A DNA stretch of 35,911 bases from Gammaproteobacteria bacterium (GTDB taxonomy: Bacteria > Pseudomonadota > Gammaproteobacteria > Pseudomonadales > Azotimanducaceae), in contig JAUILI010000020.1 of assembly GCA_030433075.1 (NCBI GenBank), positions 1-35,911 on the forward strand. The letters are read 5' to 3'. The position numbers and the translations under genes were made by a program. The notes under the pieces are model-generated. The model saw nothing but the letters and a program-made list of their open reading frames with translations, was not told the origin of the DNA and searched no databases. Positions within the stretch are counted from its first letter, which is position 1; each line of letters starts with the position of its first letter. This document shows, piece after piece, positions 8,263 through 18,300 of this stretch.

Positions 8263-10089
8263 ATGACCTCTGAAAAGCCGGGCCTTTGGGCGCGAATGAA
8301 CCGGGGCCTCGAAGGCCTCCGCCGCGGCCTCGCGAATGTCGGCTTCGTGCTGCTGGTGGTTTTGGTGGTGTTGGGTTTGTCCCAAGGCGACGGTGCGCCG
8401 CCGGTGCCGGAGGGTGGCGCGCTCGTGCTGACCCTTGATGGTCCTCTCGTGGACGCGCCGCCTACCCCCGATCCCCTCGCGGCCCTCTTCGATGAAGGGG
8501 GCGTGGAGCCCCTGGTCTTGGCGGAGGTGCTCCGGGCCCTAAAGGCCGTTGAATCGGATCCAGCGCTAAAGGGGGTGGTGCTGGATCTCGATGCCTTCCC
8601 CGGCGCGGGCTTCGCCACCCTCGAGCGTCTGGGTGCGGCCCTCGCTGCCCTCCGAGACGCAGGCAAAATCGTCGTCACCCACAGCGAGGGCCTGTCCCAG
8701 AGCGCCTATTATCTTGCGAGCTTCAGCGATGAGCTTTACCTCGATCCGGAAGGCGATCTCTGGCTTCGGGGCCTGGCGAGCGAGCCCCTCTACTTTGGCG
8801 CGGCGCTTGACCGCCTGAAGGTCTCCGTCGAGGTGCTTCGCGCCGGTCGCTACAAGGCCGCGGTAGAGCCACTGCTCCGCAACGATATGTCCCCGGAGGC
8901 TCGGGAGGCCGACCAGGCCCTGATCGATAGCCTTTGGGCGGGCTATGCGGAAACGGTGGTGGCCAATCGCCGCATGGCCCCCGAACCCTTTGATCGCCTG
9001 CTGCGGGAATGGCCTCAGCGCCTCCTGGCCGCTGGCGGCGACAGCGCGCGCCTGGCCCTTGAGGCGGGGTTGGTGGATGAGCTCTTGCCCCGGGATGCGC
9101 GCCTAGATCGCCTGCAAAGCCGCTTCGGCATCGATCCCGAGAACCCTCTGGCCTTTCAAGGGATCGGCCTTGAGGCCTACCTCGCGAATCGCCCGGAAGC
9201 GTCCAGGCCGGATACCCCCGCCGTCGCGGTGATTGTGGCGGAGGGCACCATTGCACCGGGCCCGGGCGGCGACGGCCAGGTAGGCGATGACGTGGTGGCT
9301 CAGATTCATGACGCCCGGATCGATGACGGCGTCGCGGCGGTGGTGCTTCGCGTGAATTCCCCGGGCGGCGCAGCGAATCAGTCGGAGCAGGTGCGCCGGG
9401 CCCTGGCCCTGGTCCAGAGCCATGGTAAGCCCGTGGTGGTGAGCATGGGGGACGTGGCGGCTTCCGGGGGCTATTGGATTTCGAGCACCGCCGACCACAT
9501 CTTCGCCGAGGCCGGCACCATTACGGGCTCCATTGGCGCCTTCGCCCTAGCTGCGACCTTTGAAGACAGCGCCGGGGCGCTCGGGGTGACCACCGATGGG
9601 GTGCAGACCCACCCCTTGGCGGGCGCGACCAACGCCTTCCGCCCCCTCAACCCTGGTCTGCGCACCATGATCCAGGCGGGCATCGATCACACCTATGCCG
9701 CCTTTCAGGCCCGGGTGGCCGAGGGCCGGGGCCTGACCCCGGAGGCAGTGGATGCGCTGGCCGAGGGGCGGGTCTGGAGCGGTCGCGCCGCCTTTGAGCA
9801 AGGGCTTGTGGATTCGCTGGGTGGACTGGAGGACGCTATTTCAGAAGCCGCCCGCCTGGCGGAGCTTGAAGCCTACCGGGTGCAGCGCTTTGCCCCCACC
9901 CTTTCCCCTCTAGAGGCGTTTCTCTCCGTGATGCTGGAGGCGGTGAATCTCGGACCGCGCCCCAGCACTGGCCCCCTAGGCGGATGGCTGGCCTCCATCC
10001 TCACGGGCGCGGAAGCGGTGCTTAACCTCGACTATCGCAGTGCGGGGGTTCTGGTGTGGTGCCCGCGCTGCGATCTCCTTACGCCCTAG
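8263..10089 (+). CDS. sppA: Signal peptide peptidase SppA, 67 kDa type
   Basis: Inner-membrane serine protease facing the periplasm that degrades cleaved signal peptides. The protein has 608 residues, close to E. coli SppA (618), so it is the long tandem type. One membrane anchor lies at about 26-42 (VGFVLLVVLVVLGL). The catalytic lysine is K198 in GRYKAAVEPLL (first half), and the nucleophile is S401 in AASGGYWISS (second half). The linked GTITGSIG motif follows. The start is ATG 8263, with AAGGAG overlapping the end of the MAPEG gene. The frame is open further upstream within that gene, but this is incidental. It converges on the symporter gene with 12 bases between stops. Confidence 0.94.
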   Translation: MTSEKPGLWARMNRGLEGLRRGLANVGFVLLVVLVVLGLSQGDGAPPVPEGGALVLTLDGPLVDAPPTPDPLAALFDEGGVEPLVLAEVLRALKAVESDPALKGVVLDLDAFPGAGFATLERLGAALAALRDAGKIVVTHSEGLSQSAYYLASFSDELYLDPEGDLWLRGLASEPLYFGAALDRLKVSVEVLRAGRYKAAVEPLLRNDMSPEAREADQALIDSLWAGYAETVVANRRMAPEPFDRLLREWPQRLLAAGGDSARLALEAGLVDELLPRDARLDRLQSRFGIDPENPLAFQGIGLEAYLANRPEASRPDTPAVAVIVAEGTIAPGPGGDGQVGDDVVAQIHDARIDDGVAAVVLRVNSPGGAANQSEQVRRALALVQSHGKPVVVSMGDVAASGGYWISSTADHIFAEAGTITGSIGAFALAATFEDSAGALGVTTDGVQTHPLAGATNAFRPLNPGLRTMIQAGIDHTYAAFQARVAEGRGLTPEAVDALAEGRVWSGRAAFEQGLVDSLGGLEDAISEAARLAELEAYRVQRFAPTLSPLEAFLSVMLEAVNLGPRPSTGPLGGWLASILTGAEAVLNLDYRSAGVLVWCPRCDLLTP

Positions 10090-10101
10090 CGGCCCGTGCG
10101 C

Positions 10102-11799
10102 CTAGCCATTGTCCTTCGGGGCGGGGTTCGGCGCGTCGGGGTGGGCCTTGGAAAAGCCGGTCCAGTAATCCCGGATTTCCTGGCGGATTTCCTTACGCAT
10201 GACCATTAGCCCTAAAAGGTTCGGCAGAGTCATGACCACCATGGTGATGGCGGCGATCTGCCAGATCAGGGTGGTGTCCGCGATGGCCGCTAGGAAGAAG
10301 CCCACCACGTAAACCAGCCGGTAAGGCATGATCGACTTCGTTCCGAAGAGGAAGGTCATGCTCCGGTCCCCGTAGTAGGACCAGGCCAGGGCCGTGGAGA
10401 AGGCAAAAAGCATCAGCCCAAAGGCCACGATGTAGGGGCCGATGCCCCCGAGGAAGCTACGGTTGAAGGCTTCTACGGTCAGCGCCGCGGAGTGAATCAG
10501 GGAGTCGCCCCGAAGGTAGACGTCGGGCTCCGCAATGCGCCCATCGCGTACCGTCACCTCCCCGGAAAAGCGCCGGTTCTGCCCGATATGGTAGGTGACG
10601 TTCTCCGCCACGGAACGGGCATGGAGGATGGTGAAGCCTTCGTGGGTGGCCTCCCCGTTCTGCACCTCGATGGTCCCGGAATAGCGCTGCACGCTGGAGG
10701 GCTGGTCCGTAAGGAAGGCGCTTAGCGCTGTTACGTGTTGCGCATCGCTGTCCGAGAGGTTCCCGGCGAGGATGATGGTGTCTGAATCCTGGAAATCATT
10801 GGGGAACTTTTCGTTCCAAACCCCGGAGGACAGGATCACAAGGCCCGTTAAGGTGCAGATCAAGATGGTGTCGATGAAGGGCTCGAGGATGGCCACGAAG
10901 CCTTCGGAGACCGGCTCTCGGCCCTTCGCTGAGGCATGGGCGATGGGCGCACTGCCCTGCCCCGCTTCGTTGGAGAAGAGGCCGCGATTGACGCCGCGAT
11001 TAAAGGCGTAGGCAAAGGACGCCCCGAGAAAGCCCCCGGCCGCGGCGGAGCCGCTGAAGGCATCCCGAAAAACGGATACGAAGGCGGGCCCCACAAATTC
11101 CAGGTTCGAGAAGATCACCGCCAGCGCGCCAATGCCGTAGGCCGCAGCCATGAAGGGCACCAGCTTCGACGTGACCGCGGCGATACGCTTAATGCCGCCG
11201 ATGATCACGAGGCCAAGCGCCACGGCGAGTACGCCACCGGTCCAGTAAGGGGAAATGCCGAAGGTGGCATCCATGGCCTGAGCGATGTTGTTAGCCTGGG
11301 GCATGCTGCCCGTGCCAAAGGAGGTAGCCACGCAGGCGACGGCGAAGAGGATGGCCAGCCAGCGCATATTCATGCCCCGGTCCATGTAGTACATGGGACC
11401 GCCCGCCATGTGCCCCTCTTCGTCCACCACGCGGTACTTGTAGGAAATCAGCACCTCCACAAACTTTGTGGTCATGCCAAAGAGTGCCGTGGCCCACATC
11501 CAGAAGAGCGCGGCGGGTCCGCCGACGTGCAGCGCCAAGGCCACCCCACCGATGTTCCCCGTGCCTACGGTTCCCGATAGGGCCGTGGCCAGGGCTTGAA
11601 AGTGGGTCGTATCTCCCGGGGCGTCCTTGTCGTCGTAGCGTCCGGCGAGGATCCGCCAGGCGTGGCGGAAATAGCGGACCTGGGGAAAGCCCAGATAGAG
11701 GGTGAAAAATATCCCGACACCAAGGAGCAGGATGGGGAAGTATTGGGCGGAACCGAGGAATCCATCGAGGGTAATCAAAAAACTGCTGAGCTGTTCCAA
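10102..11799 (-). CDS. Sodium:alanine/glycine symporter (AGCS family) with a large inserted segment
   Basis: Sodium-coupled uptake of alanine or glycine across the inner membrane. AGCS features are clear: [19 protein letters not shown] (about 69-87), [29 protein letters not shown] (about 271-289) and [16 protein letters not shown] (about 465-480). The start is a TTG at 11799 with GGGAG 6 bases before it. At 565 residues it is about 100 longer than common members. The excess lies at about 330-440, a hydrophilic stretch rich in beta-type sequence, inserted in what is normally a short loop between two helices. It is the last gene of a minus-strand run, 46 bases after the alkaline phosphatase gene. 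Confidence 0.92.
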   Translation of the reverse strand: MEQLSSFLITLDGFLGSAQYFPILLLGVGIFFTLYLGFPQVRYFRHAWRILAGRYDDKDAPGDTTHFQALATALSGTVGTGNIGGVALALHVGGPAALFWMWATALFGMTTKFVEVLISYKYRVVDEEGHMAGGPMYYMDRGMNMRWLAILFAVACVATSFGTGSMPQANNIAQAMDATFGISPYWTGGVLAVALGLVIIGGIKRIAAVTSKLVPFMAAAYGIGALAVIFSNLEFVGPAFVSVFRDAFSGSAAAGGFLGASFAYAFNRGVNRGLFSNEAGQGSAPIAHASAKGREPVSEGFVAILEPFIDTILICTLTGLVILSSGVWNEKFPNDFQDSDTIILAGNLSDSDAQHVTALSAFLTDQPSSVQRYSGTIEVQNGEATHEGFTILHARSVAENVTYHIGQNRRFSGEVTVRDGRIAEPDVYLRGDSLIHSAALTVEAFNRSFLGGIGPYIVAFGLMLFAFSTALAWSYYGDRSMTFLFGTKSIMPYRLVYVVGFFLAAIADTTLIWQIAAITMVVMTLPNLLGLMVMRKEIRQEIRDYWTGFSKAHPDAPNPAPKDNG

Positions 11800-11845
11800 G
11801 GTTCGCTCCCGTTGGCCAGGCTGCGCGCGGTTTCAGACGAGGCGC

Positions 11846-13438
11846 CTAGGGGGCGTCGAGCTTCGCTCCCAGGGCCGCTTTCATGACGTAGTAGATCACA
11901 TTTTGCTCAAGGACACCGCCAAGGCGCAGGGCGCCGGCGCCCCAGCCGTAAACCGCCACGTCCTCGCCCCCATGGGTCTCCGCGCCTGCGGGGACCATGG
12001 CTTCCTGGAGGTAATTGGGCGCTTGCACATCCACCTCCGTAAGATCGGGGCGGCCCAGGGCGGGTTCCACGGTGCGAGGATAGTGCGGCGCGGTCTTCGG
12101 CCCTGCGCCCTGCTGGTCGCTTTTCCCGGGGTAGCCGGGTCCATTGGTGTAGGCCAAGGTGGTATAGGGCAGCCCCAGGGCATCCTTCGCCGGCGTGCTT
12201 TCCGCAAAGCCTTGCCCGTCATTACTGACGGTTAGGCCAAGGATAGGGTTGCCGCGGGTGGGATAGCCGGCAAAGGTCAGGGTATGGCTGTGGTCGGCGG
12301 TGACGAGGATGAGGGTTTCGCTCTCCTTGCTCTTGGCCACCGCCGTGGCCACGGCTTCATCCAGCGCCACCGTGTCTTCCATGGCCCGATAGGCATTGCC
12401 CGCATGGTGGGCGTGATCGATGCGCCCTGCTTCGACCACCAGCACGTAGCCCGACCCTTTCTGGCTTAGCCGGTCCATGGCGAAGGCGGTCATCTCCGCG
12501 AGGGACGGCTCCTTGCCCGGGTCCTGGGACCGGTCCGCTTCAAACTGCATGTGGGAAGGCTCAAAAAGTCCGAGCACGGGGCCCGTTGCGTCCATCGCTG
12601 CGGCGAGATCGTCGCCCTTCCAAAGGTAGGCGCCGTCGGGGTTCGCCGTCTGCCAGGCCTCGATAAGGTTCCGCCCATCTCGGCGGGCGCCGGTCTTACC
12701 CGGATATTCGGGGTCGGCCACGGTGTTAGGAAGGAACATGGCCCGGCCGCCGCCGAGCACCACGTCGATTCCGTCGCCGTGCTTAAAGCTGAGCAGCTGG
12801 CTGGCAATGTCCGTGCAGCCCTGGGCCGCGGCGTCGTCCGGGACCCCCCCCTCCCAATCTCGCTCTACCACGTGGGCGTAGGTGGCGCCGGGGGTGGCGT
12901 GGGTGATGCGGGCCGTGGAAACGACGCCGGTGGCGAGCCCTGCGGCTTCCGCTTCCTCAATGAGGCTGGGAACCGCTGCCCCCTGCCCCGAAGCGCAATC
13001 GCCCCGACGCACGGAGCCGTCCACGGACAGGACCCCGGCCAGGGTTTTGACCCCGGTAATCATGGCCGTCATGGTGCCCGCGGAGTCGGCGGTTTGCTGG
13101 TTCGTGTTGTAGGTTTTCGACAGGGCCACGGCCGGGAAGCGTTCGAAGCTGAGCTGGTGATCTTCCCCGAGGCCGCCCGCTTTTTGCCCGGCATAGATGC
13201 GCGCAGCGGAGACGGTCGAGATCCCCATGCCATCACCGATAAAGAGGATGACGTTCTTGGCCGTCTCTCCCCGATAGGCCGCCGCCTGGGCCGCCAAGGC
13301 CTTGGCACCCACGGCGCGCCAGTAGGCGGGGTCTGCTTCCGCCGCCGGGCTCGGCGATGGGGCCCCAAAGGCCGACGGGGCCAGCGCTAGGGCAAGGGTC
13401 AGGGCCGCGGTGCGCCGGGAACGGAAAGCCTGAAACAT
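11846..13438 (-). CDS. Alkaline phosphatase, PhoA type
   Basis: Periplasmic phosphomonoesterase that frees phosphate from organic esters, dependent on two zinc ions and one magnesium. The 530-residue protein begins with a signal peptide: basic RSRR, a hydrophobic core, then a cleavage-like AFGA-PS near residue 26. Active-site motifs are IGDGMG (D69) and TADSAGTMTA (D118, nucleophile S119). Metal ligands lie further along in AGRIDHAHHAGNA and TADHSHT, and GAETHGGEDVAVYGWG near the C-terminus holds the last His ligand. I prefer ATG 13438, since AGGA lies 6 bases upstream. ATG 13444 would overlap that site. I see no obvious Pho box in the 64 bases upstream. Confidence 0.94.
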   Translation of the reverse strand: MFQAFRSRRTAALTLALALAPSAFGAPSPSPAAEADPAYWRAVGAKALAAQAAAYRGETAKNVILFIGDGMGISTVSAARIYAGQKAGGLGEDHQLSFERFPAVALSKTYNTNQQTADSAGTMTAMITGVKTLAGVLSVDGSVRRGDCASGQGAAVPSLIEEAEAAGLATGVVSTARITHATPGATYAHVVERDWEGGVPDDAAAQGCTDIASQLLSFKHGDGIDVVLGGGRAMFLPNTVADPEYPGKTGARRDGRNLIEAWQTANPDGAYLWKGDDLAAAMDATGPVLGLFEPSHMQFEADRSQDPGKEPSLAEMTAFAMDRLSQKGSGYVLVVEAGRIDHAHHAGNAYRAMEDTVALDEAVATAVAKSKESETLILVTADHSHTLTFAGYPTRGNPILGLTVSNDGQGFAESTPAKDALGLPYTTLAYTNGPGYPGKSDQQGAGPKTAPHYPRTVEPALGRPDLTEVDVQAPNYLQEAMVPAGAETHGGEDVAVYGWGAGALRLGGVLEQNVIYYVMKAALGAKLDAP

Positions 13439-13502
13439 GATCATTCCTCTTGGGCTAGACCCCGGGAAGGGGCAGAAGTCGAAAGTATGACGGGAAAAGG
13501 CG

Positions 13503-14966
13503 TCAGTCTGGTGACGGTGAGCTCTGGCGCCGGGCCTCCAGGGCCTCGAGCACGGCGCTGTGGCGCGCTTTCGTCAGGTTGTAATGGCTGTAGCACCACA
13601 CCGCAATCAGGGCGAAGCCCGCAACGAGGGGGCCATAGAGCCAGCCCAGCCGCGTTAAGACCTCGAGGGGCACTTCCCCGGGGATGGCCTTCGCCGGGAA
13701 GGCGATCACGTCGAGGCCGAAGCCCCCCACCAGGTTGCCAATACCCGAGGCGCCCTTCCCAGAGAAGCTTAAGGCCCCAAAAAAGATCCCTTCCTGGCGC
13801 CGCTGCGTGGCCAGCTCATGTTCGTCGGCGATGTCCGCCATCATGGAGCCAGCGGTGATGAGCGCCTGCACCACTCCCATGCCGCCGATGAGCGCAGCCC
13901 CCACCAGGAGAGGCAACAGGGAGGGATGCCCGTTCTCCGGGAACCAGCCCAAAAGGCGGAGAATGGGCGGAGACAGGGCAAAGAGGGCATACCAGGCGGT
14001 GCCAAAGACCACGGAGGGCATCTTGTCGAAGCGCTGATTCATGCGGTGCGTAAAGGGCGTGCCGAGGATCAGGCCCAGGGGGCCGGCAAGCACTACCCAG
14101 CGGAAATCCTCCGAGGACAGGGCCCAAAAATAGTTCCCCATGTAGAGCCCCAGGGCGCTCTGCACCCCCACCATGACGTAAACGATGATCACGCCAGAGA
14201 ACAGCCAGCGAAAGGAACGGTTGGTGAGCGCGCTTTTAAGATCGAGAAAGACCTGAAGGAAGACGCGCAGGAGCGTCCCCTGCCCTGGCTCTGGGGTCTC
14301 CCGGGCCGCCACGGCCTTCAGCCGGGGGATCTGGTCGTGGGTCCCGAGGGCTGACCAGAGGATGGTCACCACCATGGCGACGCTAAATACCGCGGCAAAG
14401 GCGGGATAGGCGTCGCGGCGCAGCGTGCCCGGTAGCCCCCCCTGATCGGTGAAGAAAACGCTAAAGCCGATGAGGATTGTCAGCGCCCCCCCAAGCACGC
14501 CGAAGAGCATGCGGTAGCTCACAATGCTCGTGCGCTCCGCGTAGTCGTCGGACAGCTCTGCCCCGAGGGCCAGGTGGGGAACGTGATAAAGCGTCATGGC
14601 GCCTCGGGTGAGGATTGCGAACACCGTGAGCCAGAGGAAGGTCTCGAATTCCGTCAGCCCCGCCGGCGGCGCAAAGAGCAGATAAAAGGCAAGGCCCAAG
14701 GGAAGGGCGGAGGCGTACATAAAGGGGTGGCGTCGTCCCCAGCGGGAGCGCCAGCCATCGGACAGGGACCCGGCCAGGGGGTCGGTGATGGCGTCGAAGC
14801 ACAGGGCGATCATGATGGCGAGGCCCGAAAGCGTGCCTGACAGCCCCAGCACCTGGTTGTAGTACAGCAATAGGAAGGTGCTGAAGGCGTTGTTCTTAAT
14901 GCCCTCGGCCATTTGCCCAATGCCGAAGGCAAACTTCGTGCTGCGTCCTACCCGATCCTGTGCCAC
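13503..14966 (-). CDS. MFS transporter, glycoside-pentoside-hexuronide (GPH) type
   Basis: Twelve-helix cation-coupled importer, probably for a sugar or glycoside; the substrate cannot be read from sequence. The 487 residues begin with the GPH-like FAFGIGQMAEGIKNNAFSTF, followed by DAITDPLAGSLSDGWRSRWGRRHPFMY. This is the family's D-x-x-x-D-P-x-x-G-x-x-S-D loop with the basic GRRHP end. YHVPHLALGAELS and SYRMLFG follow. The start is a GTG at 14966 with GGGGAGG just upstream. It lies between DUF429 (83 bases upstream) and alkaline phosphatase (64 bases downstream), so it could be transcribed with either or alone. Confidence 0.88.
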   Translation of the reverse strand: MAQDRVGRSTKFAFGIGQMAEGIKNNAFSTFLLLYYNQVLGLSGTLSGLAIMIALCFDAITDPLAGSLSDGWRSRWGRRHPFMYASALPLGLAFYLLFAPPAGLTEFETFLWLTVFAILTRGAMTLYHVPHLALGAELSDDYAERTSIVSYRMLFGVLGGALTILIGFSVFFTDQGGLPGTLRRDAYPAFAAVFSVAMVVTILWSALGTHDQIPRLKAVAARETPEPGQGTLLRVFLQVFLDLKSALTNRSFRWLFSGVIIVYVMVGVQSALGLYMGNYFWALSSEDFRWVVLAGPLGLILGTPFTHRMNQRFDKMPSVVFGTAWYALFALSPPILRLLGWFPENGHPSLLPLLVGAALIGGMGVVQALITAGSMMADIADEHELATQRRQEGIFFGALSFSGKGASGIGNLVGGFGLDVIAFPAKAIPGEVPLEVLTRLGWLYGPLVAGFALIAVWCYSHYNLTKARHSAVLEALEARRQSSPSPD

Positions 14967-15049
14967 CGGGCCTCCCCGCGCCGGTTGGGTCGTCGCCTGA
15001 TTAAAGAGGTCGGCAGCGAGGGACGCAAGCGCCTTTTTCCGGCGCGCCC

Positions 15050-15784
15050 CTAGGCCGGCGTCTTCGGCGCCAGGAGGGTCATGGGGAGCCCGAGCGGATC
15101 CACGTCCCCGGACCCCAGGCGCTCGAGGGCGCGCTCCGGGAGGCTCGCCAGGTAGGCCAGCACCAGGGCGTCGAGGCGATCATCCAGGGCCACCCGCCGG
15201 CCCTCGCAGGTGAGGGGCTGGGTGAGGGTGGCGGCGCAGGGCAGCCCCAGCGCCTCCAGCAACGCCGCGCGGGCGGCGGCCCCTTCGGCGGTTTTCTTCG
15301 AGGGCAGGGGCGCCCCGCCCTGCCCCGCGTTCAAGCGCTGAAAGGCCAGTTCCGGGTGTGCCTCCTCGAGGCTTGGGGGCGCGGGCTGGGCGCGGCGAAG
15401 GAACCGATCCACGGCGCGAATCTTCGGAACCAGGTTCCAGGCTTGAAGGCTCAGGCCCTGGCCTAGCGTTTCCCGGGCGAGGCGCTGGGCCTCCTCGAAG
15501 TTCAGGGCATCGAGAACCGGGCGCGGGGGCGTAATGAATATTGAGGCGCGGGCCGCCCCGAGGGCCGCTTGCGCTTGCAAATCGACGGGCCTGGGACCGG
15601 CCAGGGGCAGGCCAATGGGCATGTCAATGAGCTGACGCCTGGGCTTAAGACCCTTAGCGGCAAGCGTGCCCGCCAGAGCCTCGAGGCGCTCCAGGGTAAA
15701 TAGCTTGGGAGCGGTGCCCGGCGCCCAGGCCGCGACCACCCAGCCTCCGGAGCACCCGTCGATGCCCACGGCGGCGGGGGTCAT
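15050..15784 (-). CDS. DUF429 family protein (predicted RNase H-like fold)
   Basis: The 244-residue protein matches DUF429: GIDGCSGGWVVAAW at about 7-20, IDMPIGLPL near 54, then GAARASIFITPPRPVL and SLQAWNLVPKIRAVDRFL, with EEAHPELAFQRLN. The acidic residues in these motifs sit where an RNase H-like nuclease would hold metal, but no activity is established for most members. Its ATG shares one base with the stop of glutathione reductase (TAATG), so the two are translationally coupled. The context suggests no specific role. Confidence 0.88.
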   Translation of the reverse strand: MTPAAVGIDGCSGGWVVAAWAPGTAPKLFTLERLEALAGTLAAKGLKPRRQLIDMPIGLPLAGPRPVDLQAQAALGAARASIFITPPRPVLDALNFEEAQRLARETLGQGLSLQAWNLVPKIRAVDRFLRRAQPAPPSLEEAHPELAFQRLNAGQGGAPLPSKKTAEGAAARAALLEALGLPCAATLTQPLTCEGRRVALDDRLDALVLAYLASLPERALERLGSGDVDPLGLPMTLLAPKTPA

Positions 15785-17193
15785 TAGAGCGGATCTTCCC
15801 GGGTGGGGGTGCGCATGGTGACGAATTCCTCCGCCGCCGTGGGGTGAATACCCACCGTGGCGTCGAAGTCCCGCTTGGTCGCCCCGGCAACGATGGCCAC
15901 GGCGATGCCCTGAATGAGCTCCCCGGCATCCGGTCCCACCATGTGCGCGGCGACCACGCGATCATCGCTTCGGCGCACGATCAGCTTCATGAAGGTGCGC
16001 TCCTCCCGGCCCGTTAAGGTGTGTTTCATCGGGCGAAACACCGCTTCGTAGATGGCCAAGGGCCCATGCCTCTGCCGGGCAATTTCCTCCGTGGGGCCCA
16101 CGGTGCCGATATTGGGCTGGCAGAAGACCGCCGTGGGGATCAGGTCATAGTCCACCGGCGGGACCGCCGCGGTGCCGAACTGGGCTTCCGTAAAGGCCAT
16201 GGCCTCGCGGATCGCCACGGGGGTGAGCTGGGCGCGATTGATGACGTCCCCCAGGGCAAAGATGCTGGGAACGGTGCTTTGGAACTGCTCGTCTACGAGC
16301 ACGCGCCCGTCTTCCCCGAGGGCCACGCCAACCTCCTCCAGGCCCAGGCCCGCGGTCAGGGGGTGGCGCCCCGTGGCCGCCATGACTAGATCGGCGGAGA
16401 GGGTCGCGGCCTCGCTTCGCGCCTGCTCGTCCTCCCCTTCGCTGCTGCGATCGTGGAGGGTCAGGTACAGCGTTCCGTCGGCCTGCTTCTCAACGGCCTG
16501 CACGTCCGTTTCCAAGCGCAGGTCGATGCCAAATTTTCGAAGCTCCTCCATCACAAAGCCCCGGACGTCGGCGTCAAAGCCCCGGAGGATCAGCGGACCC
16601 CGATAAATCAGGGTGGTATCCACCCCCAGGCCCTTAAGGATGCTGGCGAACTCCACAGCGATGTAGCCCCCGCCGAGCACCACGGCGCGCTTGGGCAAGG
16701 CGTCGAGATAGAACATCTCGAAGCTGGTCACCACGTGCTCGACCCCGGGAAAGTTCGGCAGGCTTGGCGTACTGCCGGTGGCGATGAGGATCCGTTCGGC
16801 GCTGTAGTGCGCCTCCCCCACGGCCACCTCATGGGCGCCCAGCACCCGAGCCTGGCCGTGGAGTACGGTGACCCCCGCCTGGCTGAGGAGATTGCCGTAA
16901 ACCCCGTTGAGACGCTCAATTTCCCGGGTTTTATTATCCCGGAGCGTGTCCCAGGAAAAGCGCGCAGGCGCAACGTCAAAGCCGTAGCCCTTGGCATCCT
17001 CGAAGGCTTCCGGGAAGTGGGAGCCGTAGACGAAAAGCTTCTTGGGTACGCAGCCCACGTTGACGCAGGTGCCCCCGAGGGGGCCGGCTTCCACCACGGC
17101 CACCCGAGCGCCGCTTTGCGCCGCCATGCGGCTGGCGCGGACGCCGCCGGAGCCCGCACCAATCACCAGTAGGTCGTAGTCGAAGCCGCTCAT
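15784..17193 (-). CDS. gor: Glutathione-disulfide reductase
   Basis: Cytoplasmic flavoenzyme that reduces oxidised glutathione with NADPH. The 469 residues match the family. FAD-binding GAGSGGVRASRMAA is near 12-25. The redox disulfide is C43-x4-C48 in GGTCVNVGCVPKK. The NADPH domain has VVLGGGYIAVEFA, then FALGDVINRAQLTPVAI. The dimer-interface catalytic His is in HPTAAEEFVTMRTPTR near the C-terminus. It starts 3 bases after the alcohol dehydrogenase stop and overlaps DUF429. It is therefore the middle gene of a three-gene unit, perhaps linking aldehyde or formaldehyde stress to thiol balance, though that link is inference. Confidence 0.95.
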   Translation of the reverse strand: MSGFDYDLLVIGAGSGGVRASRMAAQSGARVAVVEAGPLGGTCVNVGCVPKKLFVYGSHFPEAFEDAKGYGFDVAPARFSWDTLRDNKTREIERLNGVYGNLLSQAGVTVLHGQARVLGAHEVAVGEAHYSAERILIATGSTPSLPNFPGVEHVVTSFEMFYLDALPKRAVVLGGGYIAVEFASILKGLGVDTTLIYRGPLILRGFDADVRGFVMEELRKFGIDLRLETDVQAVEKQADGTLYLTLHDRSSEGEDEQARSEAATLSADLVMAATGRHPLTAGLGLEEVGVALGEDGRVLVDEQFQSTVPSIFALGDVINRAQLTPVAIREAMAFTEAQFGTAAVPPVDYDLIPTAVFCQPNIGTVGPTEEIARQRHGPLAIYEAVFRPMKHTLTGREERTFMKLIVRRSDDRVVAAHMVGPDAGELIQGIAVAIVAGATKRDFDATVGIHPTAAEEFVTMRTPTREDPL

Positions 17194-17196
17194 GCT

Positions 17197-18243
17197 TTAG
17201 CCCTCGTAGCTCAGCACGGCACGGCCGCGAATCTGCCCTGCCTTCAGCCCGGCGAGGATCGCCCCTGCTTCGTCCGGTTGCCGGCTATCGATGGCCACCG
17301 GAGGAATGCGACCCTCGCGCACCAGTGCCATGAGCTCCTCCATGTCCTGGAGGCTGCCCACGTAGTTGCCCTCGATGGTGCGGGCCTGCATGGGCAAAAA
17401 CGGTAAGGGGAAGCGGAGCTCGCCGCCGTACATGCCCACCACGATAAGCTTGCCGCCCTTGCGAAGGCTCGCCAGGGCTAGCGCACTGCTCGGCTCCGAG
17501 CCCACGAAATCAATCACCGCCAGAGCACCACCGCCCGTGAGCCCTTTCAGGGTCTTCGCGGCGTCCGCGTCCGTGGCGTTCACCGCTTCCGCGGCGCCGG
17601 CAGCCTTCGCGGCATCCAGCTTATCGTCGTCCACATCGACCATGATGGGGGTGATGCCGAAGGCCGCTTGCGCAATGGCCAGGGCCATCATGCCCAGGCC
17701 CCCGGCGCCGACGAGCACCAGATGGTCGCCCTCAAGAAGCTTCGGTACGCGCTTTAGGGCGGCGTAGGTGGTCAGGCCGGAGCAGGCGTAGGTGGCGGCG
17801 AGCTTGGGATCGGTGGTGCCAGGATCAAAGAGGTAGCGGCTATGGGGTACAAGCACGTGATCCCCAAAGCCCCCGGCCTTCTGGATCCCAAGATTTTCCG
17901 GCGCAAGGCAGAGCTGCTCATCGCCGCGCTGGCAGGTGGCGCAGGTGCCGCAGCCGATCCAGGGGTAGGCCACGCGCAGATCCCCCAGGGCCACGCCGCT
18001 GGCGTCCGGGCCCAGGGCCACGACCTCGCCGATGATTTCGTGGCCGAGGGTCATGCCCTCCCGGGCTACGGGCAGGGCCTTGCCACCGCCGAGATCGAAA
18101 ACCCCATCGTGCAGGTGCACATCGGAATGGCAGACGCCGCAGGCGACGGTGCGCAGGAGAACTTCGGCGCCCTGCGGCTCCGGCGTGGGCCCTTCAACCC
18201 AGGCCAGGGGGGTGCCAGCACCGGTGGTTTGCAATTGCTTCAT
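17197..18243 (-). CDS. Zinc-dependent alcohol dehydrogenase, AdhP-like
   Basis: Medium-chain dehydrogenase that interconverts alcohols and aldehydes with NAD(P). The protein has 348 residues. The catalytic zinc site includes C38 (ACGVCHSDVH) and H68 in TLGHEIIGEV. The structural zinc site is C98, C101, C104 and C112 in GCGTCATCQRGDEQLC. The nucleotide loop is GAGGLGMMAL. The ATG at 18243 has GGAG 7 bases upstream. The frame is open further, but into the control region shared with the divergent ThDP enzyme. It heads ADH-gor-DUF429. A ThDP decarboxylase or carboligase is divergently encoded, so its aldehyde product could be the substrate; this is inferred from position only. Confidence 0.92.
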   Translation of the reverse strand: MKQLQTTGAGTPLAWVEGPTPEPQGAEVLLRTVACGVCHSDVHLHDGVFDLGGGKALPVAREGMTLGHEIIGEVVALGPDASGVALGDLRVAYPWIGCGTCATCQRGDEQLCLAPENLGIQKAGGFGDHVLVPHSRYLFDPGTTDPKLAATYACSGLTTYAALKRVPKLLEGDHLVLVGAGGLGMMALAIAQAAFGITPIMVDVDDDKLDAAKAAGAAEAVNATDADAAKTLKGLTGGGALAVIDFVGSEPSSALALASLRKGGKLIVVGMYGGELRFPLPFLPMQARTIEGNYVGSLQDMEELMALVREGRIPPVAIDSRQPDEAGAILAGLKAGQIRGRAVLSYEG

Positions 18244-18300
18244 GGGGGTCTCCGCCTCCGGGAAATGGATCGGGAAAGTGTACCCGGAGTAGCCCTGGGC

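Noticed and set aside
10936-11580. A 214-codon frame opposite the symporter
   Set aside because: Antisense shadow of conserved AGCS sequence, with no motif of its own.
14967-15049. Terminator between DUF429 and the GPH transporter
   Set aside because: Only a 5-bp GCGCC/GGCGC stem with an A-rich loop and no T run on the minus strand, too weak to call.
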